Positions 24,972 to 33,353 of a stretch of DNA of 45,742 bases are shown one piece after another. Source of the stretch: Verrucomicrobiota bacterium (GTDB lineage: Bacteria > Verrucomicrobiota > Verrucomicrobiia > Limisphaerales > JADLHS01); the NCBI GenBank assembly GCA_025350905.1, contig JANXWY010000486.1, forward strand, positions 1-45,742, read 5' to 3'. Each line of letters starts with the position of its first letter. The stretch's first letter is position 1. Under the pieces are notes generated by a model, which did no database searches, was not told the origin of the DNA, and worked only from the letters and a program-made list of their open reading frames with translations. Position numbers and translations under genes: made by a program.

Positions 24972-27908
24972 TTAGTTGACCACCGCTGCGTCCCGGGGCT
25001 GGGATTCAGTCCGCCGCTGAAATGAAATGCGATTTTCAACGGGATCACCGTTGCGGAGGGCGATGGGGAGCAAAACGTGATTTTGATTTTCGTTTTCATG
25101 ATGCCTTTCTTCCGCCGGGGGATCGGTCGGTTTTTCCGTGAACCGGGACGGCAGTGTAAAATAAAAGGTCGCGCCCTTGCCGATTTGAGCTTCGGCCCAA
25201 ATCCGGCCGCCGTGCCGATGAACGATGCGGCGCACCGTCGCCAGGCCGATGCCGGTCCCGGGAAACTCCCGCGCCTTGTGCATTCGCTGGAAGGGACTAA
25301 AAAGTTTGCCCGCGTAAGCCAGGTCGAAGCCGGCGCCGTTATCGCGGACAAAGTAGACGGTCTCGCCCCCGCGTTCGGTCGAACCGAACTCCACCCGCGC
25401 CGTTACTTGTTTGCTGGTAAACTTCCACGCGTTTTCCAGCAAGTTTGTCAGGGCAATTCGCAGCAGGCCGACGTCGCCTTGTACCACCAGGTTGGCAACG
25501 CCGACGAATTCCACCGTATGGCCCGGCATCGTCAGTTTAACTTCATTGGCCACCACGCCGACCAGCGCGCTCAGGTCGAAGGGGGCGCGGCGCATTTGTT
25601 CCAGGGTAATCCGAGAGAGCATCAGCAAATCGGCAATGAGCTGGTCCATGCGTTGGGCCCCGGCCACGACGCGGCGCAAGCTGTCGCGGGCCTTCCCATC
25701 CAGCCGCTCCGCGTAATCTTCCAGTAACGCCCGACTGAAACCGTTGATCGCCCGGAGGGGCGATTGCAAGTCATGGGAGACGGAGTAGCAAAACGATTCG
25801 AGTTCTTGGTTGGCCGTATCCAGTTGGGTGGTTCTTTCCGCCACCCGTTGTTCTAATTCGGCGTTGAGTTGGCGGATTTCCGACTCCACCGCCTTTAACG
25901 TCGTGATATCGCGCGCGGTGGCAAAGACCCCCAGGGCATGACCGTGCGCATCCCGATAGACCGTCGCGTTGTAAAGGACGTCGGTGACACGACCGGAGAT
26001 GTGTCGGAGGGCCAGGGGATAATCGCGCACGAAGCCTTCCGAGAAGACGCGCTGGTAGCTCGCCCTTGCCTTCGCCGGTTCGGTGAAGTAATCCGAAAAA
26101 TCCGAGCCCAGGATTTGCTCGCGAGGAGCGCCGGTGGCCTGAACGGAGGCTTCATTCAAATCCGTGATCTTGCCTTCGGCGTTGATGGTCACCAGCGGGT
26201 CGAGGCTGGCCTCCAGGAGGCTGCGGGTATAGGTGGAGTAGGAACGCAATGCCTGCTCGGCTTGTTTGCGCTCGGTGATGTCTTGCACAAACACGACGGC
26301 GCCCGACTGACCCTGGTAAAGAATCGGGGAAGCGGTCGCCTCAACGGGGACGGACGAGCCGTCCACCCGCAGATAGACTTCCTCTTGCGGCGGGGCCACC
26401 CCGCGCTCGCCTTGAAACACTTTCGTGGCGCGCTGTTGGATGCTGGTGTGATAATCCGGGTGGATGCGCGAGAGGACGGGTTGGCCAACCAACTGGTCGG
26501 GGGTTTCGGCGCCCAGCAGGTGCAAGGCGGCGGGATTGAGGTACACAAACTTCATGTCCAAACTCACGAATACCGCCATCGACGCCCCTTCGACCACGGC
26601 TCGGAAGCGCGCTTCACTTTCGCACACGGCGGCTTCCGCTTGCAGCCGCTCGGTGATATCGCGCGCGGTGGCAAAAACGCCCAGCACCTGACTTTGCGCG
26701 TCCCGATAAATCGTGGCGTTGTAGAGGACGTGCATGGCGCGGCCGGAGACGTGTTGGATGGCCAACGGATAATCCCGGACGAAACCCTCGGAGAAGACGA
26801 GTTCATAACCGGCGCGCGCCTGCGCCGGCTCGGTGAAGTATTCGGCGAAGTCGGTGCCGATGAGCTGTTCGCGGGGTACCCCGGTGGCGTGCACGGAGGC
26901 CGCATTGACGTCGGTGATCACTCCCTCGGCGCTGATGGTGACGAGCGGGTCGAGGCTGGCCTCAAGGAGATTGCGGGCATACGCCGCGGCGGTGCGCAAG
27001 TCGGCCTCCGCCGACTGCCGTTTGCGAGCCGCGTCGATCAATTTTTCCTGAGTGGTCGCCAGCCATCCGAGCACGCTGTTTTCGCGACCCGCCGGGAGCG
27101 TGATCGTGGCCGCGAGATCCCCGCTACCAATCCGGGCGATCTGTTCATGGACCGCGTGGATGGGGCCGCCGAGCGTGTCGTGCAACGCCAGATAGGTGCG
27201 CCAAAGCATGAACATGAGTCCAAGACCCATGGCGCTGAAGGCACTCTTTAGAACGGTGGCCTGGGTTTCCGCGGTTCGGACCGCCGCGAGCGTGCGTCGA
27301 TCCACCAAAACGAAAAATTCGTCAATGGGCTGCATCATGCCGGCCTTGGCCTGATGATACTTGTCATCATAAAGCATCCGCTGCGCTTTGGCCCAGTTTT
27401 TCGCGGCGGCCGGCCCGGTGGTCTCCACCAGTTTCATCGCCTCGATTTCGGGAATGGTGAGCGCATCCGAATTCGCCTTGGCGGTCGCCAGTTTGCGGAA
27501 TTCCTCCTCCGTAAAACCCGACTGCCGCATCAACTCCAGCAGCGCGATCGTCTGACCATTGTTGCCGCGTGGCAGCCGCGCTCCGGGCAGGACCAGATCC
27601 CAATAGGGTCGCCAATAATTCTTGGGCCAGGGTTTCTTCCCGTCCCGGATGTCGAGCACCTCCTGGAATTGTTGCCGGTAGACCGGGTCACCGGTCGCCA
27701 CGTAGGTCCGAACCATACGGGTGAGGTCGTCACCGCTTTGACGTAATATGTCGGCCAGTTGATAGGATCGATACCGGAGTTTATGGGCGCGATCCAATTG
27801 CTTGACCGACCAGGTGTAGGCGGCAAAAGCGACGACCAGGAGGATGAGCAGGACCGCGGAGCTCAATAGATCGCGCGTGAACGGTCTGGATTTGATTGGG
27901 AGGCTCAT
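24972..27908 (-). CDS. Membrane histidine kinase with HAMP and three PAS domains
   Basis: This 978-residue protein has two membrane segments (about 14-33, LLSSAVLLILLVVAFAAYTW; and about 222-240, SAFSAMGLGLMFMLW) flanking a periplasmic sensor of some 190 residues, then a HAMP-type linker, three PAS domains (about 311-418, 425-550, 561-668), HisKA with His near 710 (SVSHDLQSPLRAINGFSRAL) and HATPase (NLLENAWKFT, VRDNGAGFD, FPGTGIGLATV). PAS 1 and PAS 3 are near duplicates. A tail of about 50 residues after the ATPase domain is Arg/Asn/Glu-rich with no known fold. GGAG lies seven bases before the ATG at 27908. It is the first gene of the signalling block; 161 bases separate it from the next. 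No receiver is attached, so it must signal to one nearby. Confidence 0.92.
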   Translation of the reverse strand: MSLPIKSRPFTRDLLSSAVLLILLVVAFAAYTWSVKQLDRAHKLRYRSYQLADILRQSGDDLTRMVRTYVATGDPVYRQQFQEVLDIRDGKKPWPKNYWRPYWDLVLPGARLPRGNNGQTIALLELMRQSGFTEEEFRKLATAKANSDALTIPEIEAMKLVETTGPAAAKNWAKAQRMLYDDKYHQAKAGMMQPIDEFFVLVDRRTLAAVRTAETQATVLKSAFSAMGLGLMFMLWRTYLALHDTLGGPIHAVHEQIARIGSGDLAATITLPAGRENSVLGWLATTQEKLIDAARKRQSAEADLRTAAAYARNLLEASLDPLVTISAEGVITDVNAASVHATGVPREQLIGTDFAEYFTEPAQARAGYELVFSEGFVRDYPLAIQHVSGRAMHVLYNATIYRDAQSQVLGVFATARDITERLQAEAAVCESEARFRAVVEGASMAVFVSLDMKFVYLNPAALHLLGAETPDQLVGQPVLSRIHPDYHTSIQQRATKVFQGERGVAPPQEEVYLRVDGSSVPVEATASPILYQGQSGAVVFVQDITERKQAEQALRSYSTYTRSLLEASLDPLVTINAEGKITDLNEASVQATGAPREQILGSDFSDYFTEPAKARASYQRVFSEGFVRDYPLALRHISGRVTDVLYNATVYRDAHGHALGVFATARDITTLKAVESEIRQLNAELEQRVAERTTQLDTANQELESFCYSVSHDLQSPLRAINGFSRALLEDYAERLDGKARDSLRRVVAGAQRMDQLIADLLMLSRITLEQMRRAPFDLSALVGVVANEVKLTMPGHTVEFVGVANLVVQGDVGLLRIALTNLLENAWKFTSKQVTARVEFGSTERGGETVYFVRDNGAGFDLAYAGKLFSPFQRMHKAREFPGTGIGLATVRRIVHRHGGRIWAEAQIGKGATFYFTLPSRFTEKPTDPPAEERHHENENQNHVLLPIALRNGDPVENRISFQRRTESQPRDAAVVN

Positions 27909-28327
27909 GATCGTGCTCCGATCCGGCCCCCCTTCGGCAAGCTGAATTCAGGATTTCGCGGTTTCACCGAACCGTCCAACGGCCGATCGTGAGACACCGC
28001 CGCAGATAATCCGGAAGTGAGCGCACCGCGGCTGCTTTCCAAACGGCCGCTGGGAGCGCGTTGGAAAAGCAGCGGCGGACTTTCTGAGCTGCGGTAGTGA
28101 ATGGTGGCTTGACGCCCGGAGCGCTCGACTGCTTGGCGAGGTCGCTCCCGTTTCACCAAGTCCGTCTCCTGCGGGCGGACTTTGCCGCCGGGTTGGCAGC
28201 TCGACGCTAAGCTAGCCAACCCGACGGCCGTTTGAGTTTTCAATCCGGCCTGGAGACGGGAATCCATGTAAACGTGCTTTGGGTTCATTGGCGGGTTTAC
28301 ATGGACTTGGGGTTGCCGCGAACTGGC
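27909..28327. other. Intergenic region with an inverted repeat
   Basis: No gene recognised; a minus-strand frame of 127 codons (27905-28288) has no domain or signal. An imperfect 20-base inverted repeat lies at 28026-28045 and 28059-28078 (left arm starts CCGCGGCTGCTTTCC) and could form a long hairpin between the exported-protein block and the kinase block. Confidence 0.5.
28026..28078. repeat. Imperfect 20-base inverted repeat (hairpin)
   Basis: The arms are 28026-28045 and 28059-28078, separated by 13 bases; they match except for one substitution and a one-base offset. No T-run follows on either strand, so it is not a clear terminator, although it separates two transcription blocks. Confidence 0.6.
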
Positions 28328-29770
28328 TCATGGTCCCGCAATTGACCGGGCGCGGAAGAACATCGCGGGCGACACATTGGTAATACTCGTGATGGCGAGC
28401 CCATATTCGCTGCTCATGGTTCCCTGCCAGACCGATTGCCAACTGGTCGCCGGCAACTCCGAAGTCATTTGCACCTCATAGTCCACGCCGGGGTTGCCGT
28501 AGAGCACCAAGTTGGGGCGGTCATTAGTGCGGGCTAGTGCCTCCATCAAAGGTTCGGTCGCCACGACCGCCACCTGGCCGTCATGGGCCAAGATGCGCCA
28601 AACACTGGCGCCCGCCGTGTCGAGGTTCGTGAGGCCCACGTAGGTCAAGGGGGCGAAGGCGGAAGGGATCGCGGTCGCGCGGAAAGAGATGCGCGCGAGT
28701 TCCGAAGTAGACGGCAGTACCTGCCCCGTTCCGGCCGTGAACTCAATTTGCCACGTGTCCGGTGCGAGGTGGAGGAGCGTCGCATCGCCGACCTCCGCCG
28801 CCCAATCCGACAACGCCAACGCGACCGCCTTATTCTCCGGCGCTTGGAATACCACCTGAACGTTCGTCAGACTGGCACTCGTGGCCAACGATATCGGCAA
28901 GCTGTTGGTCCTACCGGTCCCGACCGCCATCCGGCCAAAACCGATTTCGACGTAGTCATCCACGACCACGGTGAAGGTATTTGTGGCGCTCGCCGCGGGC
29001 GCGCCCCCGTCGGTGACCACGACGGAGATAACATTGGTGCTACGGGCTTGGTCCCGGGCGGGCATCCAACAAAAAACGCCGTTGGTCGGATTCACGCTCG
29101 CTCCCGACGGGGCGTCATTCGCGAGCGCGAACGTCAACGGCAGGTCCGGATCGGCCGCGTAGTTCGTAATCACCAACGGCATCAAGACGTAAGCGATCTG
29201 ATCCGCCACCGGTTCGAATACCGGTCCTGGATTCACTTTGAGCACGTTGACCTGACACGTCAGGAGGTTCCCATCCGAATCGGCGACCGTATAGTGAAAG
29301 CTGTCGCCGCCGATGAATCCGGACGGGGGTTGATACACCACCCAGTTGCCAATCAGGGTGACGGTACCACCGAGCGCCGTGGTGGTATCTAGGTTGAACA
29401 AGGCCAGCGGGTCGCCGTCCGGGTCACTCACCGCGGTGAGCAGCGCGGCCAGCGAAATGGCGCCGGCGTTGTTGGTCACCGGCAGGGAAGGCGACGTGCC
29501 CTCGATGGGCGGCGAATCTATGTCGAACAAGAATCCGTCACCCAACGTGTAGCTGGCCGAACTGGCCGAACCGATGCACGGCTGCCCCACCGTGTCCAGC
29601 AGGCTGTAGGCAGCCGAGGAGGCGCTGCCACCGCCGGTGGCAACAACCGCGCTGGTTTGCGTTGCGGGCAACTTGACCGCAATCAGTAGGAGCACCGCCA
29701 AGACGAGCAACCGGGCCCAGGCCGACCGTTGCGAGCGGCCGGCTTGGGAGTGCAGTGAATTTGGTTTCAT
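28328..29770 (-). CDS. Exported protein with cadherin-like and cohesin-like beta domains
   Basis: This 480-residue protein has a signal peptide (ARLLVLAVLLLIAVKLPAT). The first domain has SAVVATGGGSASSAAYSLLD and VGQPCIGSAS, resembling the start of the 3726 protein family. Next is a tandem cadherin-like segment (DPDGDPLALFN, FIGGDSFHYTVADSDGN) and an Ig/putative-Ig-type unit (YAADPDLPLTFAL, NGVFCWMP, ISVVVTDGG). The region from about 275 to 410 reads like a cohesin-type beta sandwich (SLTNVQVVFQAPENK, ELARISFRA). The C-terminus has the W...MFFRARSIAGP tail. It follows the collagen-like gene after 34 bases on the same strand. Probably a surface or matrix protein. Confidence 0.8.
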   Translation of the reverse strand: MKPNSLHSQAGRSQRSAWARLLVLAVLLLIAVKLPATQTSAVVATGGGSASSAAYSLLDTVGQPCIGSASSASYTLGDGFLFDIDSPPIEGTSPSLPVTNNAGAISLAALLTAVSDPDGDPLALFNLDTTTALGGTVTLIGNWVVYQPPSGFIGGDSFHYTVADSDGNLLTCQVNVLKVNPGPVFEPVADQIAYVLMPLVITNYAADPDLPLTFALANDAPSGASVNPTNGVFCWMPARDQARSTNVISVVVTDGGAPAASATNTFTVVVDDYVEIGFGRMAVGTGRTNSLPISLATSASLTNVQVVFQAPENKAVALALSDWAAEVGDATLLHLAPDTWQIEFTAGTGQVLPSTSELARISFRATAIPSAFAPLTYVGLTNLDTAGASVWRILAHDGQVAVVATEPLMEALARTNDRPNLVLYGNPGVDYEVQMTSELPATSWQSVWQGTMSSEYGLAITSITNVSPAMFFRARSIAGP

Positions 29771-29804
29771 ATTGCTGGTGGTTCAGAGAATCCTTCGGGC
29801 TGGA

Positions 29805-32786
29805 CTACGGGCTGGTCGGGATGAACGCCACCGGTTCCCCGCGCGAACGGTAGTGGATATCAAATTCCAGCACATCAATCGCGGTGGGATAAGTGTCCAG
29901 GACGTTGTCCCCCTGGCGTTCCATGCGAATGCACAGCATCGAAGATACGTGGCCAGACGACGCATCCGGGGTCAGTCCCTCCGGTGGCAGATTCACCATG
30001 AGATGTTTCCACTTATCGGCCCCTGAGATGGAGACCACATTGGTCACCGCGGTTTCGGAAGGGAAAGTGCCACCAATATTGACCCAGGAATAGCGGGTCA
30101 CGAACACGACATTTCCGGAGTTCGTCGTGTTGGGCGACACGTGGATGTGCGGGTAGATGGTTGTGTTGGTCACATACTCATGAGAAAGTTGGGCGTTTAC
30201 AAACATGCACTGGGTGCCGCTCTCCGCGAAGGTAATGGAGAGCTTGTTGCTGTTGGGCCCAAAGGCGGATGACAACACCGCCGCGCTCGGCGTTCCACTG
30301 GGATTCAATTCTTGCGGTGTAAACCGCAGGTCTTCCCAAAGATTCGTGGCCGTGGCCGAAACCTCGAGTGCTGTAATCGTGCCGAGCACGGTCAGGTTGC
30401 TGGCGATGATCATATTTCCGACCACATGCAGCCGCTCGGTGGGTGACGTCGTGCCAATGCCAACGTTGCCCGCGGTGTAGTTTGCGTTCGTGCCGTTGAG
30501 TTCGAAGGGACTGACGCCGTTGGTTCCGTCGACCCCGGCCAGTCCTTGCGGGCCCGTGGCGCCGGTTGTTCCTTGAACGCCTTGCGGACCTTCTGGTCCT
30601 TGGCTACCAGTGGCACCCGTCGCACCTTGGATGCCTTGGGCTCCGGCCGCTCCGGTCGCTCCGGCGAGGCCTTGCGGTCCAGTCGCGCCATCAAGACCGT
30701 TGGTACCGGCAGGACCTTGCGGTCCGGTATCACCCGTCAAACCTTGGGGACCAATGGCGCCGGTTGCGCCCGCGGCGCCCGTTAGCCCGATCAAACCTTG
30801 CACGCCTTGTGGGCCCTGCGGTCCTTCGAGACCTTGGGCTCCGGTCAGTCCGGTCGCGCCGGCGGGGCCTTGCGGTCCAGTCGCGCCATCAACACCATTG
30901 GTACCGGCCGGCCCTTGCGGTCCCGTATCACCCGTCAAACCCTGGATCCCTTGCGGACCTGTCGCGCCCGTGGCGCCCGTTAACCCGATCAACCCTTGCA
31001 CGCCTTGTGGGCCCTGCGGTCCTTCAAGACCTTGCGCTCCGGTCGGTCCGGTCGCGCCGATGGGGCCTTGCGGTCCCGTCGCGCCATCAACACCGTTGGT
31101 GCCCGGTAGTCCTTGCGGCCCATCCTCGCCGATTAAACCTTGAAGGCCTTGTGGCCCTTGCGGTCCTTCGACGCCTTGCGGACCGGTGGCACCAGTAGCG
31201 CCCGTTGCACCGATCGAACCTTGTGGCCCCGTGGCGCCAGTAAAGCCTTGAATGCCCTGCGGACCTTCAGGTCCCTGTGGACCGATGGCGCCGGTCGCAC
31301 CCGTCGCCCCAGTGGCGCCATCGAGACCGTTGGTGCCGGCGGGACCTTGGGGACCTGTATCACCAAGCGAACCCTGGAGCCCTTGCGGTCCCGTTGCGCC
31401 GGTGGCGCCGGTTAACCCTATCAAACCTTGAACGCCTTGTGGGCCTTGAGGACCTTCGAGACCTTGCGTTCCAGTCGGCCCGGTCGCGCCGATGGGGCCT
31501 TGCGGTCCAGTCGCGCCATCAACACCGTTGGTGCCGGCAGGCCCTTGCGGTCCCGTATCACCCGTCAAACCTTGGATGCCCTGGGCGCCCGTGGCACCAG
31601 TCGCGCCTGTTGCTCCGACAGAACCTTGCGGCCCCGTTGCGCCGGTAAAACCTTGGATGCCCTGTTGGCCTTCTGGTCCTTGAGGGCCCACGGCGCCGGT
31701 CACACCCGTCGCCCCAGTGGCGCCATCGAGACCGTTGGTGCCAGCCGGACCTTGCGGTCCCGTATCACCCGTCAAACCCTGGATCCCTTGCGGACCTGTC
31801 GCGCCCGTGGCGCCCGTTAACCCGATCAAACCTTGCACGCCTTGTGGGCCCTGCGGTCCTTCGAGACCTTGCGCTCCGGTCGGTCCGGTCGCGCCGATGG
31901 GACCTTGCGGTCCCGTCGCGCCATCAACACCGTTGGTGCCCGCGGCGCCTTGCGGCCCCGTATCACCCGTCAAACCTTGGAGGCCCTGCGCGCCCGTGGC
32001 ACCAGTCGCGCCGACAGGACCTTGCGGCCCGGTTGCGCCGGTAAAACCTTGAATGCCCTGCGGGCCTTCAGGTCCCTGTGGACCCGTGGCGCCGATGGGA
32101 GTCCCGTTAATGCGGAATTGGCCAGTCACGTTGACGTCGCCCGCGACATCAAGCGCAGTGCTGGGGTTGCCCACCCCAATGCCAACAAAGCCGGCGCTCT
32201 CGACGATGGCGGAATTGCCGATCGTGTCGTCACCGGTAAATTTGCCGAGGTAGTTGGCCGTGCCCCCGCCCTTGAGGCGCGCGTTCCAACTCGCGATATC
32301 CGGCGTTTGAATGCCATGCGCCGCACTGGCGGCGAAGAGCGGGTCCGTCTCCGCGTACGACCCGGCCACCATGGCATAACCCACCGACGTAATTCGCCGG
32401 TCCGGCTGCATTTGTTGCGATCCATTGACGCCGTCATTGAACCAGACGCGGAGATACACTTCGTGATTGGTGAAGACCGTGGCGGGGATGAACTGGGTCA
32501 TGTTCGCCAGCTCCGCGTCGCCCAGGTTCACCGAAAAAATTCCGCGCGTGACTGGAAGCGGCACGGCCGAACCCGTCGGCTCCGCCCCGTTCACGCTCGT
32601 ACCGTTGTTACTCCAGAAGGTGTTGGTCCCGCTCGCATCGACGAGCGCAAACTTAAACTGACCCGCACCGTTAAAATTGGTGCTGTTGACGGTAATTTTT
32701 CCCTGGTGACTGAGGATGCCGGGGACTTGGGCGGAGGCGGAAATCGCCGTCGCGCATACAACGAGGAATAACAGGCGTAGTTTCAT
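29805..32786 (-). CDS. Collagen-like fibre protein
   Basis: This 993-residue exported protein (signal: [18 protein letters not shown]) has an N-terminal beta domain related to that of the two fibre proteins at 4295-8587 ([28 protein letters not shown]). A phage-fibre-like connector follows ([18 protein letters not shown]). Then comes a long run of Gly-X-Y triplets from about nt 32110 down to 30530, rich in GPQ, GAT and GLT, with repeat blocks such as [19 protein letters not shown]. After it a second connector ([17 protein letters not shown]) leads to a C-terminal globular domain of about 190 residues. The triplets should form a collagen triple helix. No S74 domain is present, unlike the two other fibres. 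Thr-rich triplets could be glycosylated; that is inference. Confidence 0.9.
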   Translation of the reverse strand: MKLRLLFLVVCATAISASAQVPGILSHQGKITVNSTNFNGAGQFKFALVDASGTNTFWSNNGTSVNGAEPTGSAVPLPVTRGIFSVNLGDAELANMTQFIPATVFTNHEVYLRVWFNDGVNGSQQMQPDRRITSVGYAMVAGSYAETDPLFAASAAHGIQTPDIASWNARLKGGGTANYLGKFTGDDTIGNSAIVESAGFVGIGVGNPSTALDVAGDVNVTGQFRINGTPIGATGPQGPEGPQGIQGFTGATGPQGPVGATGATGAQGLQGLTGDTGPQGAAGTNGVDGATGPQGPIGATGPTGAQGLEGPQGPQGVQGLIGLTGATGATGPQGIQGLTGDTGPQGPAGTNGLDGATGATGVTGAVGPQGPEGQQGIQGFTGATGPQGSVGATGATGATGAQGIQGLTGDTGPQGPAGTNGVDGATGPQGPIGATGPTGTQGLEGPQGPQGVQGLIGLTGATGATGPQGLQGSLGDTGPQGPAGTNGLDGATGATGATGAIGPQGPEGPQGIQGFTGATGPQGSIGATGATGATGPQGVEGPQGPQGLQGLIGEDGPQGLPGTNGVDGATGPQGPIGATGPTGAQGLEGPQGPQGVQGLIGLTGATGATGPQGIQGLTGDTGPQGPAGTNGVDGATGPQGPAGATGLTGAQGLEGPQGPQGVQGLIGLTGAAGATGAIGPQGLTGDTGPQGPAGTNGLDGATGPQGLAGATGAAGAQGIQGATGATGSQGPEGPQGVQGTTGATGPQGLAGVDGTNGVSPFELNGTNANYTAGNVGIGTTSPTERLHVVGNMIIASNLTVLGTITALEVSATATNLWEDLRFTPQELNPSGTPSAAVLSSAFGPNSNKLSITFAESGTQCMFVNAQLSHEYVTNTTIYPHIHVSPNTTNSGNVVFVTRYSWVNIGGTFPSETAVTNVVSISGADKWKHLMVNLPPEGLTPDASSGHVSSMLCIRMERQGDNVLDTYPTAIDVLEFDIHYRSRGEPVAFIPTSP

Positions 32787-33353
32787 AATCTTGGAGTCAG
32801 GTTTTTTCGTGGGAACTTGTTGTTAGTTTCATAGTCATCGAACCAAGCTGGATTCTGGCAGCGATCGCCGGCCGGCTGAATTGCGCCCGCGAGTTGATGC
32901 CAATTATCCATGGCGAAACTTATACGCCGGCGAGCAAGCCCGGCACAATGGGAGGTCGGCTGATTCGCTTGTAGGCGACGGCTTACCCGCAGAGGCGAAG
33001 GCGAGGCAGTGGTTTGACGACTGCTGGCCTTGCCGCTCGCGGAACTTTCTGCGCGAGCTCCGTGCGGGTTCCGCCGGCGCCGGTGAGCGCAATCCTTTTG
33101 CCATTCCGTTCCGCGGCTTTTGGTTCACCGGAACGAGGTGGGGAACTTGCCACGAAAAATCACGAAGCAACCGAAATCCGGGACGGAAACGCACTTGGCG
33201 GGTCATGAAAGGGCCGCTGTCAGATCGGGCCCGGAGTCGAACCAAAGCTGACGGCATTTTCGCCGGCGCCAACCTCGGTATTCCTCGCGAGTCGGGCGTG
33301 AAGGTTTCTTCGGGTTCGAGAAACTTATTCCGGCTGGGCGCCGGAAACACATT
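32787..33353. other. Intergenic region with one copy of a dispersed repeat
   Basis: I see no gene. The region holds a 46-base repeat at 32941-32986 that recurs at 41064-41109. A run GGTTCGACTCC near 33235 on the minus strand resembles a tRNA T-arm, but no tRNA could be folded. Confidence 0.5.
32941..32986. repeat. Dispersed intergenic repeat, copy 1
   Basis: This copy begins GGCACAATGGGAGGT and ends GTAGGCGACGGCTTAC. It matches 41064-41109 at about 39 of 46 positions. The last 16 bases can form a small hairpin (GTAGGC with GCTTAC, one G-T pair). Both copies lie upstream of minus-strand genes. Confidence 0.7.

Noticed and set aside
24824-25351. Second minus-strand frame over the end of the 24972 kinase
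   Set aside because: An internal ATG (MKTKIKITF) briefly looked like a coupled receiver start, but no receiver motifs follow.
30530-32110. Periodic short repeats that resemble a repeat array
   Set aside because: The period is nine bases and follows Gly-X-Y codons of one long frame; there are no spacers, so it is collagen-coding and not CRISPR.
33210-33260. T-arm-like GGTTCGACTCC on the minus strand
   Set aside because: The stem relies on G-T pairs and no matching acceptor, D-arm or anticodon arm could be found.
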